Shown here: piece by piece, positions 35,559 to 46,682 of the stretch
Layout: each line of letters starts with the position of its first letter
How positions within the stretch are numbered: position 1 is the first letter of the stretch
From: Tetracladium setigerum
Lineage: Eukaryota > Ascomycota > Leotiomycetes > Helotiales
Assembly (NCBI GenBank): GCA_031472005.1
Contig: PZJY01000012.1
Location: 1,116,001 to 1,180,000 of the forward strand
Direction: 5' to 3'
DNA: 64,000 nt
Notes under the pieces: model-generated
Seen by the model: only the letters and a program-made list of their open reading frames with translations
What the model was told of the DNA's origin: nothing
The model's database searches: none
Translations under genes and position numbers: made by a program

Positions 35559-37943
35559 ATGTTTGGGAATTCATATGGGACAGGGAGATCGGCATTCCCT
35601 ACAGTCTATTCTGTCAATCAACCCAAGAAGGCTCCTAAAAAGGATTCTGAGAAAAAATCCAAACCAAAAAAGGACGTTGCTCTAAGTGCCGCTTCCCTGG
35701 GACCTGCTATCGATGGCCCACCTTCGCCCGAAAGGATACGAGCCTACACGGAGCAGATGAAAAGAAGTTCTATATTTGGCGGCAGCTCCAGGTCCAACAC
35801 CTTTTCTTCATCCACCCCATCTTTTCGTTCGAGGGAGTCAGTCTCACCAGGCGACAATACATTATCTCGAAAGTCGTCTGCCAGGTCGACTACCAAACCC
35901 AATCCATACGCCATGCCGGAAAATTCATTATGGGCTGAGAGGCCTGAGAGTATGCAGATCTTGGGTGGTCTCTTCTCTAGGGCTGGTAGGAAGTCAAGGA
36001 AGAGTACAACGACTGGTGTCACAATTGAAGAGGAAGGGAAGGAGACGGAGGCGTCATCACGGGCAAGAAAGATCTCAACACCATACAACTTTCAACATCT
36101 TACACACACACAGCAACAACAGCTACCAAACCTTGGAGACATCAGCCCAACCGAATTGGTGTCCGAGTTCTCAGCAATTCGTGCTTCGCAAATTCCAAGT
36201 CGGGGAGAGTTGAAGGGCATCCAGGCGCAAGATTTACACTTTAGAAATTTCTCGTCCGAGTCGTTGAGTTCACCGATACCTGAGGAAGATGTACCACCAG
36301 CTATCAGTCCAAAGAGTCCACGACGTCAGAATAGTGTGAGGAAGCAAGGCCCGGCACGTCTTCTTGGATCCAAATCACAAGATAATCTGTCTGGTCCACC
36401 TGCTCGCCCGCCTAGGTCGCCGATGTCAGAGATGTGCCCGATTGACCTTCCAGCGAGAACATCGTCGAGGACAGCTTCAATCTTGTTTGATACGTTCGAC
36501 CCATTAGCAACGACGACTCTTGACCGACCGCAGACTAATGGAGGGTTTCGACGACCTGCACCTTTCAAGCTTCCCTCTCCTGAGCCTGTACTACCGCAAG
36601 CACCGACATGGAATGAGGCCGACGCCTACTTTACCAATCGTCCAATGTCACATGCCGTGACAACACCAGGTGATGAGGCATGGCCATTGTCTTCGTCGTC
36701 TGGAACATTCGGGGCTGAATTGGCTGACGTTTTAGAAGAGGATGAGCCTGGATCGAGGTTGTCAAAGATTTCATACTCGAGCAATGAGTTGAGAGGATCT
36801 CTTTCTGTCCCAGCTCTGAGATTAAAGTCTCTGGAGCAAGAGGCATCCCTACCAATTGCAATCCAGTCCGAAATGACTTTTACTCCAGAAACCACTGTCA
36901 ATGCACCACCAGCCTTCCAAGGACTACGGGATTCTTGGGAGGATGATGTCGACTTTTGTTATGAGAATGAGATTGAGGCCAACTTTGATTACCAATGGGA
37001 CTCGTGCGATGTCAACGATGACTCTGAAAGGACGCCTCCTGCTGTAGCTCCTCAGTTACATCTCCATCTTGACAAGGAGAACCAGTCCTCATATCTCGGT
37101 CGATTCCGACCTTCTCTCCTCACACCAGGGTTGTCAGACACACCTGAGATCTCGCCCATCTCAGATCCTCGAACACCCGCGTTCTTGCGACCAGCTTCGA
37201 ACGCGTCGTCGTTCAAAGAGTCTCACGGCTTCCATCTGTCGCCGAGTCTTATCATTCCAAATGACTTCAGGTCAGAGATGGAACGCGACTCTCTTCAAGA
37301 TGAACATTTTGACTTTACCGCGTCTGCCAAGATGTTCCCAGAGATGTTCCAACAATCCACCTCACCATTGGACGAGAGCATCTATAGCACATCTTCTTAT
37401 CGCTCATCTGCCTTCTCTCGGGGGTCCGCAAGAAGCTCATCCAGCACTCGTGTGTCCACTATAAACTCGAGAGCCAGTCAAGATTCGGTCATGATGTTGA
37501 ATGCAAAGGCACACAACAGTGTCAGCTCAGCCTCGTCGCTCCCAGAACTGATCCCTTCGATGTTGCGCAACGATCCAAGTAGCGATAGCCTTGTTTCATT
37601 GAACTTCCCAACTCCTGAAGATCCTTCGGACTCCGCAGATGCCCGCCCAGCCATGCACCGACGCAACAAGTCTTCGGCAGGTGAGCCTGGATCCCGCAAG
37701 GGTGTCAACCATTTTGCCCCCGTCGAACCTGTCGAGGTCAAGAACTTGAGCCCCGTCGCCGAAACATTTTTGGACTCAAAGGAGGTCGTGCAGGAGCGAC
37801 CACAAATTCATACAAGAAAGGCATCAGTGCCATTGGCTGGTATCGATAATGCCAAATTCAAGATGCGGGCCAGAGCCTCCACTGCGTCTTCGGGTACTGG
37901 CAAACCAAGAACAAGCTATGGCTTGTTCCCTCAGGTAATCTGA
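35559..37943 (+). CDS. CRIB-motif protein, probable Cdc42/Rac effector
   Basis: One exon, 794 residues from the ATG in MFGNSYGTGRSAFPTVYS; an upstream in-frame extension lacks an ATG. A Lys-rich N-terminal patch (KKAPKKDSEKKSKPKK) may bind membrane lipids. The CRIB motif I-S-x-P-x2-F-x-H-x2-H is present near residues 172-183 (KISTPYNFQHLTH), the signature of proteins that bind GTP-loaded Cdc42/Rac. The rest is long, Ser/Pro-rich and probably disordered. A conserved-looking acidic aromatic block (SWEDDVDFCYENEIEANFDY) lies near residue 465. No kinase domain follows, so it is not a PAK; Gic1/2-like polarity effectors are the nearest known type. The gene follows an unusually long upstream region without genes. 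Confidence 0.78.
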   Translation: MFGNSYGTGRSAFPTVYSVNQPKKAPKKDSEKKSKPKKDVALSAASLGPAIDGPPSPERIRAYTEQMKRSSIFGGSSRSNTFSSSTPSFRSRESVSPGDNTLSRKSSARSTTKPNPYAMPENSLWAERPESMQILGGLFSRAGRKSRKSTTTGVTIEEEGKETEASSRARKISTPYNFQHLTHTQQQQLPNLGDISPTELVSEFSAIRASQIPSRGELKGIQAQDLHFRNFSSESLSSPIPEEDVPPAISPKSPRRQNSVRKQGPARLLGSKSQDNLSGPPARPPRSPMSEMCPIDLPARTSSRTASILFDTFDPLATTTLDRPQTNGGFRRPAPFKLPSPEPVLPQAPTWNEADAYFTNRPMSHAVTTPGDEAWPLSSSSGTFGAELADVLEEDEPGSRLSKISYSSNELRGSLSVPALRLKSLEQEASLPIAIQSEMTFTPETTVNAPPAFQGLRDSWEDDVDFCYENEIEANFDYQWDSCDVNDDSERTPPAVAPQLHLHLDKENQSSYLGRFRPSLLTPGLSDTPEISPISDPRTPAFLRPASNASSFKESHGFHLSPSLIIPNDFRSEMERDSLQDEHFDFTASAKMFPEMFQQSTSPLDESIYSTSSYRSSAFSRGSARSSSSTRVSTINSRASQDSVMMLNAKAHNSVSSASSLPELIPSMLRNDPSSDSLVSLNFPTPEDPSDSADARPAMHRRNKSSAGEPGSRKGVNHFAPVEPVEVKNLSPVAETFLDSKEVVQERPQIHTRKASVPLAGIDNAKFKMRARASTASSGTGKPRTSYGLFPQVI

Positions 37944-38902
37944 GCATACTATTTTACATGAAGTCACACACTTCAATGACGCACTGGTTGCGACAACATG
38001 AGCAGCTCAAAAGCTAGACTCGACACGATTAGACACGATTTTATGGAATTTTATTTGAATCTTTCAAGACTTGAGCGACTGTTTTAGCGTTTAAAAAAGA
38101 AAGAAGGACGGAAGAAAGGGGCATTGTATACTATTCTCACTGTCGCTTACGATTTCATTGCATATCAGGTGGTTGGGGGTTTGGTCGGATTCGGCCGTGT
38201 ATTTCGGATTGGAAAATCGGACTGGAGAAAAGAAGGCGCTTTGTTTTTATTGTTGGTGGTGATGGAAGGGGTAGTGGGAAGGGGTGGGAGGTGGCATGGA
38301 ATCGGATGGGGGGTGGATTGGTGTATATGATGGAGGTGGTCTTTTTGAAGACTGTTTTAAGACTTTTACGTGCGGCATGACGTGTAACATGCCGGGAAAG
38401 ACTTTGTTCTTTGGAGGAGATGTTTATAACTTCTACTGAGATGGGATGGCCTTTGGTTGTACCTGATTGAACAGAAAGGGGGGTTGTTTGAATACATACC
38501 GTTGATTATACAAACATTACAACTTTGTGAAGCGTACTTCTTTCATCTTGTGCTTTTCGATTTTTATTGGTGAATATGTTCGACATTCTTTTCATTCTGT
38601 AGGTATTTAGCTATTACGTGTGATTGCTTATAGAATATCGCCTTGTTTATAATTACAGTATCGCATGCTGAACATGAAGCCTCAGAGAGGCAAACGAAAG
38701 TCTGTCTGATTGGACAGTTGCGAAAGCAGGTACTGCAAGCGAGGCTGGCGATAGCAACAACTCAACCTCGTCTCGTGCCCCCAGCAGCCAACCTCCTCAA
38801 CAACCATAAATGCCCACACAATCCTCCCTTGTCCTTCACTTGAGCTGCATCATCAAACGAAAGACCCTCCTACGCTCATACACAACCCAAACCCCATTCA
38901 AA
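37944..38902. other. Intergenic between the CRIB gene and the aminopeptidase gene
   Basis: About 960 bp: G-rich and GGT-rich around 38160-38340, AT-rich around 38500-38650, and a C-rich leader before the aminopeptidase ATG. No gene is seen. Confidence 0.55.
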
Positions 38903-40473
38903 ATGGCCTCCAAGACCATTTCAGCAGCCTCGGCAAAAGCACAAGACTTCTTGAATTTTGTTGACGCCTCCCCAACTCGTATGTCACACATCACCCCGCA
39001 GCAGCTGTTACTGATAACTACATAGCTTACCATGCCGTTCACTCTGCCATTCAACGTCTCGCCAAAGCAGGCTTCACCGAGATCAAGGAACGCGATAGCT
39101 GGGGTTCAACTCTCCTGCCTGGAGGCAAATACTACCTCACACGCAACGGCTCGTCCATCGTTGCATTCTCCATCGGACGTAAATGGAAGGCAGGGAACCC
39201 TATCGCCATGATTGGCGCACATACCGACTCGTGCTGCCTCCGTCTCAAGCCCGTATCAAAGAAGTCGAATTCCGGATTTCTGCAAGTTGGCGTTGAGACA
39301 TATGGTGGGGGAATCTGGCATACTTGGTTTGATAGGGATTTGAGTATTGCGGGGAGAGCCATGTGCAAGGATGGGAATGGAGGGTTTGTTCAAAAGTTGG
39401 TCAAGATTGATAGGCCACTTGTGCGGATTCCAACGTTGGCTATTCATCTTGATCGAAGTTCGAGCTTCGAACCGAACAAAGAGAATGAGTTGTTTCCCAT
39501 CTTGGGATTGGTGGCTGCGGAGTTGAACAGGACTGGAGCAAAGGAGACATCAGAGACGGAGACGGAGGCAGAGTTCCAGCCATTGAAGGTTCTGAGCGAT
39601 AGGCATCACCCTTATATTGTGGAAATCATCGCTGAGCATGCCGGAGTGGATGTGGAAGATGTGGTAGATTTCGAGATGGTTCTTTACGACACGCAAAAGT
39701 CTACGCTTGGTGGTCTCAACAACGAGTTGATCTATGCGCCCAGATTGGATAACTTGGGAATGACCTATACTGCTGTTGAGGGTTTGATTGAGTCGGTGTC
39801 TGACTCGTCTGCCCTCGATGATGAATCTTCCATTCGATTGATTGCCTGTTTCGATCATGAAGAGATTGGAAGCACTTCAGCTCAGGGTGCTGCATCAAAT
39901 TTGCTCCCTGCGGTGGTGAGGAGACTTTCTGTCTTACCAGCTCACAACGATGCTAGCTCGGATAATTCCTATGAGAAGGTTGGCAGGGAAGATATCGATG
40001 TCACGACTGCATATGAGCAGACACTTGCAACATCGTTCCTCGTCTCTGCCGACATGGCACACAGCGTTCATCCCAACTACGCCGGCAAATACGAGGCTGA
40101 TCACCGTCCAGAAATGAACAAGGGCACGGTCATCAAGATCAACGCGAATCAAAGATACGCTACAAACTCACCAGGTATCGTCCTTCTTCAGGAAGCAGCT
40201 CGTCTGGCTAAGCCAAGTCGAGACTCGAAGACTTCCTCTGGTGTTCCTCTACAGTTGTTTGTCGTTCGTAATGATTCATCTTGCGGAAGCACTATTGGTC
40301 CTATGATGTCTGCTGCATTGGGAACGCGCACGATTGATGTGGGAAATCCACAACTTTCTATGCATAGTATTCGGGAGACTGGGGGCGCTTATGATGTCGA
40401 GCATGCGGTTAGATTGTTTGAGTCTTTCTTCAATCACTTCTCTGACCTTGAAGGCAAGATTTTGGTTGATTAG
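38903..40473 (+). CDS. Aspartyl aminopeptidase (M18 family)
   Basis: Exons 38903-38978 and 39026-40473 (47-bp intron) give 507 residues. All metal-site segments of the M18 family are visible: GAHTDSCC with His91; APRLDNL (bridging Asp); CFDHEEIGSTSAQG (catalytic Glu and Glu ligand); SADMAHSVHPNY (Asp ligand); and the C-terminal DVGNPQLSMHSIRE (His ligand). The enzyme releases N-terminal Asp or Glu from peptides as a large oligomer. There is no signal peptide, so it is cytosolic or vacuolar by selective transport, as with the yeast M18 enzymes Ape1 and Ape4. The wording is closer to DNPEP/Ape4 than to the vacuolar Ape1, which has an N-terminal propeptide. Confidence 0.95.
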
Positions 40474-40885
40474 GGTAGGGTAGTGGCCGTATTACTAAAT
40501 TGAGACATTATCCGGATGCACTTGAGAATTGTAGCTAATTATTTTTCAATTTGAAAAAATATTAGACTATAGAATGTATGGCTCGCAAATTCAAGGAGCA
40601 GGTATTTACTAATAAAGAACACCCCCAAACAACAAACAAACCTCGTCATCCGCTCAAAACTCTTTTTTACACAAAACAACCCTTTCACTTCTCTGCGACT
40701 GCTCAGCTTCGCTTGCTCATTAACGCCAAAATCCCCAAACGAATCAACTTCCACCTAAACATAGATAGCCAATCCAGCTTCGCTTGCTCGAACATCACGT
40801 CCAAAGTCAACATTAAATCTCCCTAAACAACAACCACAACAACAGCCGCAGCCTCTTCCTCCAGCAGCTGCTGCTTCTCATGAAA
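40474..40885. other. Convergent 3' intergenic region
   Basis: AT-rich spacer (40510-40680) between the aminopeptidase stop and the stop of the small minus-strand gene. A CAACAACAGC-type run lies at 40825-40875. No gene is seen. Confidence 0.5.
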
Positions 40886-41248
40886 TCACACAAACTCCTC
40901 TACAAAAGGGGCTTGATACAAAGGCGAACGAATACCCATCAGACCTCTAATCTCCTGCTCTTCATGCTTGATCAAGTCCGAAAGACTTGATTGGAACGAC
41001 TCGGTCTGAGAGAGATAGATATCAATGATTACATCGGTGTGCATCGTGACTTCCTCTTCTTCCGCTTCTTGGTCTTCGTAGTCATAGTACTCACCGAGGG
41101 ATGGAGTGGAGTAGCATGCGAGTGTGCTGAGGGATTCGAAGAGGATGTGGGAGATGAAGATTAGGAAACTGATGATTAGGATGGCGGTGAGGGTTTGGAG
41201 GGTGGTGGGGGAGCTGGAGAGTATTTGGGTGAGGATATTGGAGGACAT
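40886..41248 (-). CDS. Small single-pass membrane protein, unknown
   Basis: Uninterrupted frame of 120 residues from an ATG. One clear hydrophobic segment (TLTAILIISFLIFISHILF, about residues 18-36) is followed by an acidic stretch (YEDQEAEEEEV) and a Glu/Gln-rich C-terminus. No family is recognised. It belongs to the run of unrecognised frames between 40.9 and 49.1 kb. The even composition and clean topology support a real, probably lineage-specific gene. Confidence 0.45.
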   Translation of the reverse strand: MSSNILTQILSSSPTTLQTLTAILIISFLIFISHILFESLSTLACYSTPSLGEYYDYEDQEAEEEEVTMHTDVIIDIYLSQTESFQSSLSDLIKHEEQEIRGLMGIRSPLYQAPFVEEFV

Positions 41249-41674
41249 TTTTGGTTGGTTGGTGGGGTGGTTTGTGTTGTTAGTTTGTGTTGGGTTGTGG
41301 TTAGGTATTGGTAAAATAGATTTTATAGAATCTGTTGTTGGTTGGTTTGTTTAGATTTGTGTGTACTGAGTTTGTGTGATATAAGTGATGTATTACATGA
41401 AGGGAACTTGGAATGTAAATGATGAAGAGTGGTGAGTACATGACATGGTATGCTTTTGAGGATATATAGCAGTATGAGGGCAGTCCAGATGAAAATCCTT
41501 AGTGTATATTGAGACAAAAAGTTTACACAGTCAATTATAAAACTCACCCTAGCGAAATCTAGCCCTTTCTTTATACTGCTCAGAGCTACGCTCGGAGCAT
41601 ACCACCGGAATCTATCCATCCCTGCCCTGAGCAACCATCCCCAAGTTCATCTCAAGTCCATGTACGCCAGGCCC
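41249..41674. other. Intergenic within the orphan island
   Basis: Contains GGTTGGTTGG-type runs at 41250-41290 (promoter side of the 120-residue frame). A minus-strand frame at 41323-41634 has no ATG at its start and no features I trust. Confidence 0.4.
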
Positions 41675-41965
41675 CTAATGAGCACCAGCAGCAAGACGTA
41701 TCATCCCTCTCTCGGCCTCCTTCGCCTCTAGCAGCTCCCCGGGAGATGAATCGTAGACGAAAAGAACGTAACATGGTGGAATGTGGATGTAGAATTTGGC
41801 TGCATCGAAGAGCATTTGGAGCAAGATGTCCCATGTTCCCAGGAGAAGTATCCACAGCATCATGGAGACGGCATGAGTCTGTTGGCGAACCTTTGGAGTT
41901 GGTGTAGGTGTACGATTGTATTGGGGTTTGGGGGTTCTCAATATTTGGGAGGGAAATGTACCCAT
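41675..41965 (-). CDS. Possible small membrane protein, unknown
   Basis: ATG-started frame of 96 residues. It has a hydrophobic stretch (SMMLWILLLGTWDILLQMLF) and a second moderately hydrophobic one (IPPCYVLFVY), then a charged tail. No family is recognised. It lies just upstream of the 120-residue membrane ORF on the same strand and has a similar plan (one hydrophobic helix ending in LFD/LFE, then an acidic part), but the similarity is too weak to call them paralogues. Confidence 0.25.
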   Translation of the reverse strand: MGTFPSQILRTPKPQYNRTPTPTPKVRQQTHAVSMMLWILLLGTWDILLQMLFDAAKFYIHIPPCYVLFVYDSSPGELLEAKEAERGMIRLAAGAH

Positions 41966-42793
41966 TTGAAAATAGGTGGTGTATGAGACTAGGTAGCATG
42001 TAGTGGCCACCTGGAAAGTTTTAGCTCCTGATAGAGACCTGATCTATAGAAGTAGTGAGACTAAGTTTCAAGTTAAGGTGAAGGCACAGGAAGTGATGAA
42101 AGGACTAGCAGGCATCTATGGCAAGACCCTCGCTTGTTTGGCCATGTGAAGTGTAATGGTATCCGGCATATTACTAGCGTGTCCGGATCCAGGAGGTTAG
42201 CGCCTATCTCCTAGCCAGACATATTTTTCTGCATCAAGAGCCTAGAAGTTTGAGCAAAAAGTTCATATCGTGTCAGTTGTTCGCGACTGTTCCCCCTCAT
42301 GCCCAACATATGTGCCAAGCATATCTCGATTATTTTCACTTCGAAGTGAATCAATAAAGTCATCCCAGCCAGACATAACGTCAATTTAATTGCAAGAGTC
42401 TAATTCACCAGCTAAATAGATACTCAACTAATGTGCTAGCTTCTTGGCAAGTTTAAGTTCAGCCGTCAATATCCGTACAAGTCTCGAAAATTCCCTGGCC
42501 ATGAAAGCTAGGATATATCTTCTATATCCTACCGGTTCAGTACTGTGCTAGCACTCTGGTATTAGTTGATTTTGATTCAAACTGCAAGATTCCAGCATAA
42601 ATGACCCCAAGATCCTCTATCTTATTTCTTCTTAACCTCGTCACAACATTTACGCATAACCTATCTGCACACTCACACTCACACTCACACTCACACTCAC
42701 ACTCACATTCACACCCAATCTTACCAACCGTCTTTACATACCTTGGTTTTACAAAAATCGTTTCCCTCTATCTTCAGCCAATCGCCAAACAAG
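41966..42793. other. Intergenic, 5' region of the 179-residue gene
   Basis: About 830 bp, AT-moderate to AT-rich at 42350-42600. It contains the CACTCA microsatellite at 42669-42708. The His/Ser frame that the repeat creates (from 42601) is an artefact of the repeat. Confidence 0.5.
42669..42708. repeat. CACTCA microsatellite
   Basis: About six to seven copies of the hexamer ACTCAC in the presumed 5' leader of the gene at 42794. Because the unit is a multiple of three it reads as an artificial His-Ser repeat in one frame. Confidence 0.85.
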
Positions 42794-43333
42794 ATGCAGG
42801 ACATCACCAACATCTATAATTCCGGATTCGATGAGTCGCGATCACCGCGTAGTTTCCATACTGATCTCATCTGGTCCACTCCGGATCTCGAAATCATACA
42901 AGAGTTTGCACGCAGTCGCTACAATCGCGAAAGCGGCAGAATACCAAGCACCCATGTACTTCGGAGTCTTTACGCGCCCATGATTCGTCGCAAATTGAAT
43001 ATGGGAGGCGGTCAATTGGAATTCCGTATTTGGACCGATGGTAATAAGTTTGTCAATGTCCGGTTCAACGAGGATTGGTGTGTAGAAAGTTTCACTGTGC
43101 GTGGGATGTTCGACTTCATGAAGCTTGCTCGATCCATACTCAGGAGCAACTCTTCCGAAAACGTACCCCCCTCCGCCGACGCCCCGGATTATCCACGTTC
43201 ATTATCACTACCAGAGTTTCCTCTCGCCATAACCGTCGTTAGAAATGCTGATGGCACCATTCCCGGCATAGGTTTAACACAGAGGCCCAAGCCTACTTAT
43301 CTGCCAAGCAGGTCCATTACAATGTTCAGATAA
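42794..43333 (+). CDS. Hypothetical protein, 179 residues
   Basis: Single exon from the ATG of MQDITNIYNSGFDESR. The sequence is mixed and globular-looking, without signal peptide or membrane segment. The block IIQEFARSRYNRESGRIPST, then QLEFRIWTDGNKFVNVRFN, then MFDFMKLARSIL suggests a compact fold of beta strands and a helix. I do not recognise it. Regular composition supports a real gene; it is part of the orphan island. Confidence 0.55.
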   Translation: MQDITNIYNSGFDESRSPRSFHTDLIWSTPDLEIIQEFARSRYNRESGRIPSTHVLRSLYAPMIRRKLNMGGGQLEFRIWTDGNKFVNVRFNEDWCVESFTVRGMFDFMKLARSILRSNSSENVPPSADAPDYPRSLSLPEFPLAITVVRNADGTIPGIGLTQRPKPTYLPSRSITMFR

Positions 43334-44455
43334 TCATTCTTCAAAATTGGTACTCTGTTTTGGAGGATTGCATGGAAGGATCAGAAGTTGTTGCGGTGTT
43401 TGTATTTCTGTTTTTTGCTTTGGGGATAGCACACAGTAATGGAGGAAATGGTAGAGGAATCTATTTTTGTATTTCTTTTATGTGCTCGGGGGTGATACAT
43501 TGTGGAGTGGAAAGTTGTGGTTGAATCTATTCTTGTATTGGGGATTAAGTAGTAATGATGAATTAGGAGGTATAGAAGTTGGAGTACAAAAGGATTTTTG
43601 AATACCACACCGTCTTATCAAACAAAGGTTTTCTTTATCGATTGCTAAGTTATTTTAAACCCCGTGTCGTGGTAACTGTGTCCTTTTAGCCGCTCACAAG
43701 GCCACTGTGATCGAATTATTCTATCGTCGGCACCATCAGGTCTATTTTGGCGCAAATTTGACGTACTGTACTTTGCTTTAAACGATCCATCCCTCTTTCC
43801 CGAAAGGGACCAGAGATCATATTACTTGGCCATGCTTTGATGAACCTTGCTCCAAAACGAATTTACCTTCTCTTTACCCGACGAGGAATTCCAATGCTTC
43901 GCCTCATATCGATCTCACTTTGACTGAGGGGGTGAATGAACACTAATCTCCCTCCGCAACTTGTCGTGAATGTGCTAAGAATGGTAGATTCCTATAAACT
44001 CATATCATTCTCCTTGCTGCAATACTAGTATCTTTCCACAACAACTGTTCGTTGAGGTGATATCTGAGTGCTTGGACTTTGCGATACATACGACTCACGA
44101 GCCTACAATTCGCAGCAGCAGGCTCTTCCACGGTTCACGAAAAAATATCTTCAGTAATTGCGAGCCAATTTATGGTTTGAAAAGAATTGATCTTTTGATT
44201 TTCACATTTCACTGGCTCTCGGACCAATCTAGCCATGAAAGAGTCATTTTATATAAACACTTTGTTTCTCCAAGTTTGTTACCCAACCGTGTAAGTCCAA
44301 TCATCCGTCTCCCCATAATCTCAGTCTCCCAAAATCCAACTCTATCATTCCACTCATTCATAACTCAATCCAACTCTTTGATCCCACCCATTCGGCCCCA
44401 AAACCAGCTCATTTTATTCCCATTTCAACTCTCAATCGAAATCTTTGATCCCACC
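43334..44455. other. Intergenic within the orphan island
   Basis: About 1.1 kb without a supported gene. A degenerate upstream copy of the 35-bp repeat lies near 44370-44400. The plus-strand frame at 44057-44518 runs into this repeat and is not believed. Confidence 0.5.
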
Positions 44456-44575
44456 CATTCGTCTCCCATTCCAACTCTTTCAATCCCATCCATTCGTTTC
44501 CCATTCCATCTCTTCTGATCACACCCATTCGTCTCCCAATCCAACTCTTTCAGTCCCATCCATTCGTTTCCCAAG
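44456..44575. repeat. 35-bp tandem repeat at the 3' end of a gene
   Basis: The word CATTCG recurs at 44456, 44491, 44526 and 44561, exactly 35 bp apart. Neighbouring units alternate (CATTCGTCTCCCA and CATTCGTTTCCCA), so the higher-order unit is 70 bp: 44461-44500 and 44531-44570 are nearly identical. The repeat overlaps the last codons and stop of the minus-strand gene at 44550-45521. Confidence 0.85.
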
Positions 44576-45521
44576 CCAATGTTTCGTTCGTAACTGAATC
44601 GCCCCACGCCCCCCAAGTATCAACAACTTCGGCATTCTGTACAGGCGTAATGTCCCATCCAATCTCCTCGGCCGTTGGGTCATCGTCCCAGCCTTGGGTA
44701 GCCATGACATACAAAATATTGTAGTGATCCGGATTGGATGCCGAGTCCTCGGGAAATAAATCGTCCTCATCATCGGGTGATGGTCGTTCCCTTAGCCTGT
44801 GGTGTCGTTGGGCGAGCTTGTCGATTGTTTGTTTTGAGATATAGTTGAACGAGCCGACGGGTCGCTGGAGTTCTTCGGACGTGAGAACATTGGGGTCGAG
44901 GTCCTCACTGAGCTCGGGTTCTGCGATCCAGTCAATCAACTTCATGCCTTTGACGCTGTTGCGGAAGTCGGCGCCGGAAGCAAGTTTTTGTTCCGGCGTG
45001 AAGTCAACGTAATTACCCTCCTCGTCTTCTTTCTCTTGTTCCTTGTCGGGCTCTGTGGATCGTTCAAGTTTTTCCAGCTGGATCTTCCAGCCAGTTGGTG
45101 TAAGCCAAAACGTTTGGTGATGTGATACCTGTTCCGCAGCCAGCACGAAATGATCAGATAAGCGAGAGGTTGGCAATTCGGTGTCGTCGTAATGGTCGCA
45201 AGTAATCAATGGGAATTCCTCCCCTTTGACATATCCCAAGTATCGCTCGTGAACCAACTCCATATCCCTTTTTGTTGCGTATAAGTTACGCTTTTTCTGG
45301 TTCAATTCTTCGATAAGTGGCAAGAGGTTGAGGGAAACTCTGGTGTATGGCGATTTGGCGAGATACTTGGCACATCTTTCGGCCGACCAGTTGAGAGGTG
45401 CCGTTCCGTGGTCTTCAAGATAGTAACGGTGCATATCCAAGATGTATTTAGTCACCCATCCTGGGCCAGAGTGGGTGTATTGGAAGCGATCTTCAGCATC
45501 GTGCTCTGATGCTCCGGACAT
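44550..45521 (-). CDS. Hypothetical protein, 323 residues
   Basis: Single exon from the ATG of MSGASEHDAEDRFQYTHSG. It is rich in Glu, Asp, Trp and Tyr, with no signal peptide or membrane segment. A probable helical N-terminal domain (WVTKYILDMHRYYLEDHG) is followed by an acidic linker (EPDKEQEKEDEEG) and a Trp-rich C-terminus (ATQGWDDDPTAEEIGWD). I recognise no family. The last codons (about LAWETNGWD) and the stop lie inside the 35-bp tandem repeat, so the C-terminus is likely variable between strains. Confidence 0.6.
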   Translation of the reverse strand: MSGASEHDAEDRFQYTHSGPGWVTKYILDMHRYYLEDHGTAPLNWSAERCAKYLAKSPYTRVSLNLLPLIEELNQKKRNLYATKRDMELVHERYLGYVKGEEFPLITCDHYDDTELPTSRLSDHFVLAAEQVSHHQTFWLTPTGWKIQLEKLERSTEPDKEQEKEDEEGNYVDFTPEQKLASGADFRNSVKGMKLIDWIAEPELSEDLDPNVLTSEELQRPVGSFNYISKQTIDKLAQRHHRLRERPSPDDEDDLFPEDSASNPDHYNILYVMATQGWDDDPTAEEIGWDITPVQNAEVVDTWGAWGDSVTNETLAWETNGWD

Positions 45522-46682
45522 TTTCGCGAGGGTTGTGTGAAATCCAAATGTAGCTCAAAGTGTTGAGAGTTTCGACAATATAGATTGGTTCAACGAATGC
45601 TTGAACACAGTGCTTTCGGACTTGTCGTGTGTAGTAGAGGTAGTTGTAGGATATATTATTGAGTGGTTGTAAGCAGAGGAGTTGCTGATATGTCGCTAGT
45701 GAATATCGTTGGTGAATGTGGAATTGGAGATGGTTATGACTCAAATTGTTGGTAATGAGGTATGTCGGTGAATGCCTGTGGGTGCGAATTATCGGTTATT
45801 CGAATTGTGTTGTTGGTGATGTCAAGGTATCCTGCTGATTACTTGTGTGTGTGATTTCGTAAATCTTGGTGTTTGGTGTTTCTCTGTGAAAAGGTTCAGG
45901 ACAGGGGACGGGGAACGGAGGCACAGAGGCATAGTTATAGGCAATAATCATCTATAGTAAGCTAGGGTAAAATAAAAATAAACCTAAAAAAGTGACTAAA
46001 ATTTACTTTGTGGAAGAAAGTGACTTCAAGAACGACTAGTATAGGAGCTCCTCATGGAACGGAATCAAGCTTGGAATTAGCCACCCACCCCACCATTCTT
46101 TGTCTGAACTCTGAACTGGCCCGCTTCTACTGACGAAACATGATAAGATGACTGAAGCTGTAGGGCTTTTGAGCTAGAAGTGGGATCCCAAGGAGAGCGT
46201 GGGCATGATCCCAGATATACTTCTCAGAAATTATGAGTGATGTACCGAGTTATATAGGCCTGAAATTTGTCTGCTGACTACTTCTGATGCACTACACTAA
46301 ACACACACCCTAGCAAATGACTGTAAAACAAATAGCGCGAGAAGGCGGCGGAAAGAGCAAACTAGAAAGTTCTTGGCAATAATCAAATAACAAACGAATC
46401 CGAGCAAGGCCCCAAACCGAATTATCGAGGAATGAGACAAACGTTTCTTAGACAATGACATAGGAAATCGGGTATAAGGAATTCTGTAAGTAATCGCAGA
46501 AGAAAAAGTATACGAAACAATGGCAAAGGAAGTAGATACGTTAATGTACCGAGGAAAAAATCATATCATGAGAATGTGGAAGCTGGTGCTGGAAACAGCA
46601 GACTAGTTGGGGTGCGAAACCTGATTGAACCGCAATCCTGGTACAGGAGTCTCCTCTGGAAGCAGACCAGCAGGTGCTGAAA
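45522..46682. other. Intergenic within the orphan island
   Basis: About 1.16 kb: GT/TG-rich leader-like DNA before the 323-residue gene (45600-45890), then AT-rich DNA. No gene is seen. Confidence 0.5.

Noticed and set aside
42601..42819. Frame with a His-Ser repeat
   Set aside because: The repeat is the translation of the CACTCA microsatellite; the real start of the gene there is more likely 42794.
44057..44518. 153-codon plus-strand frame
   Set aside because: Half of it reads through the tandem repeat antisense to the better-supported minus-strand gene.
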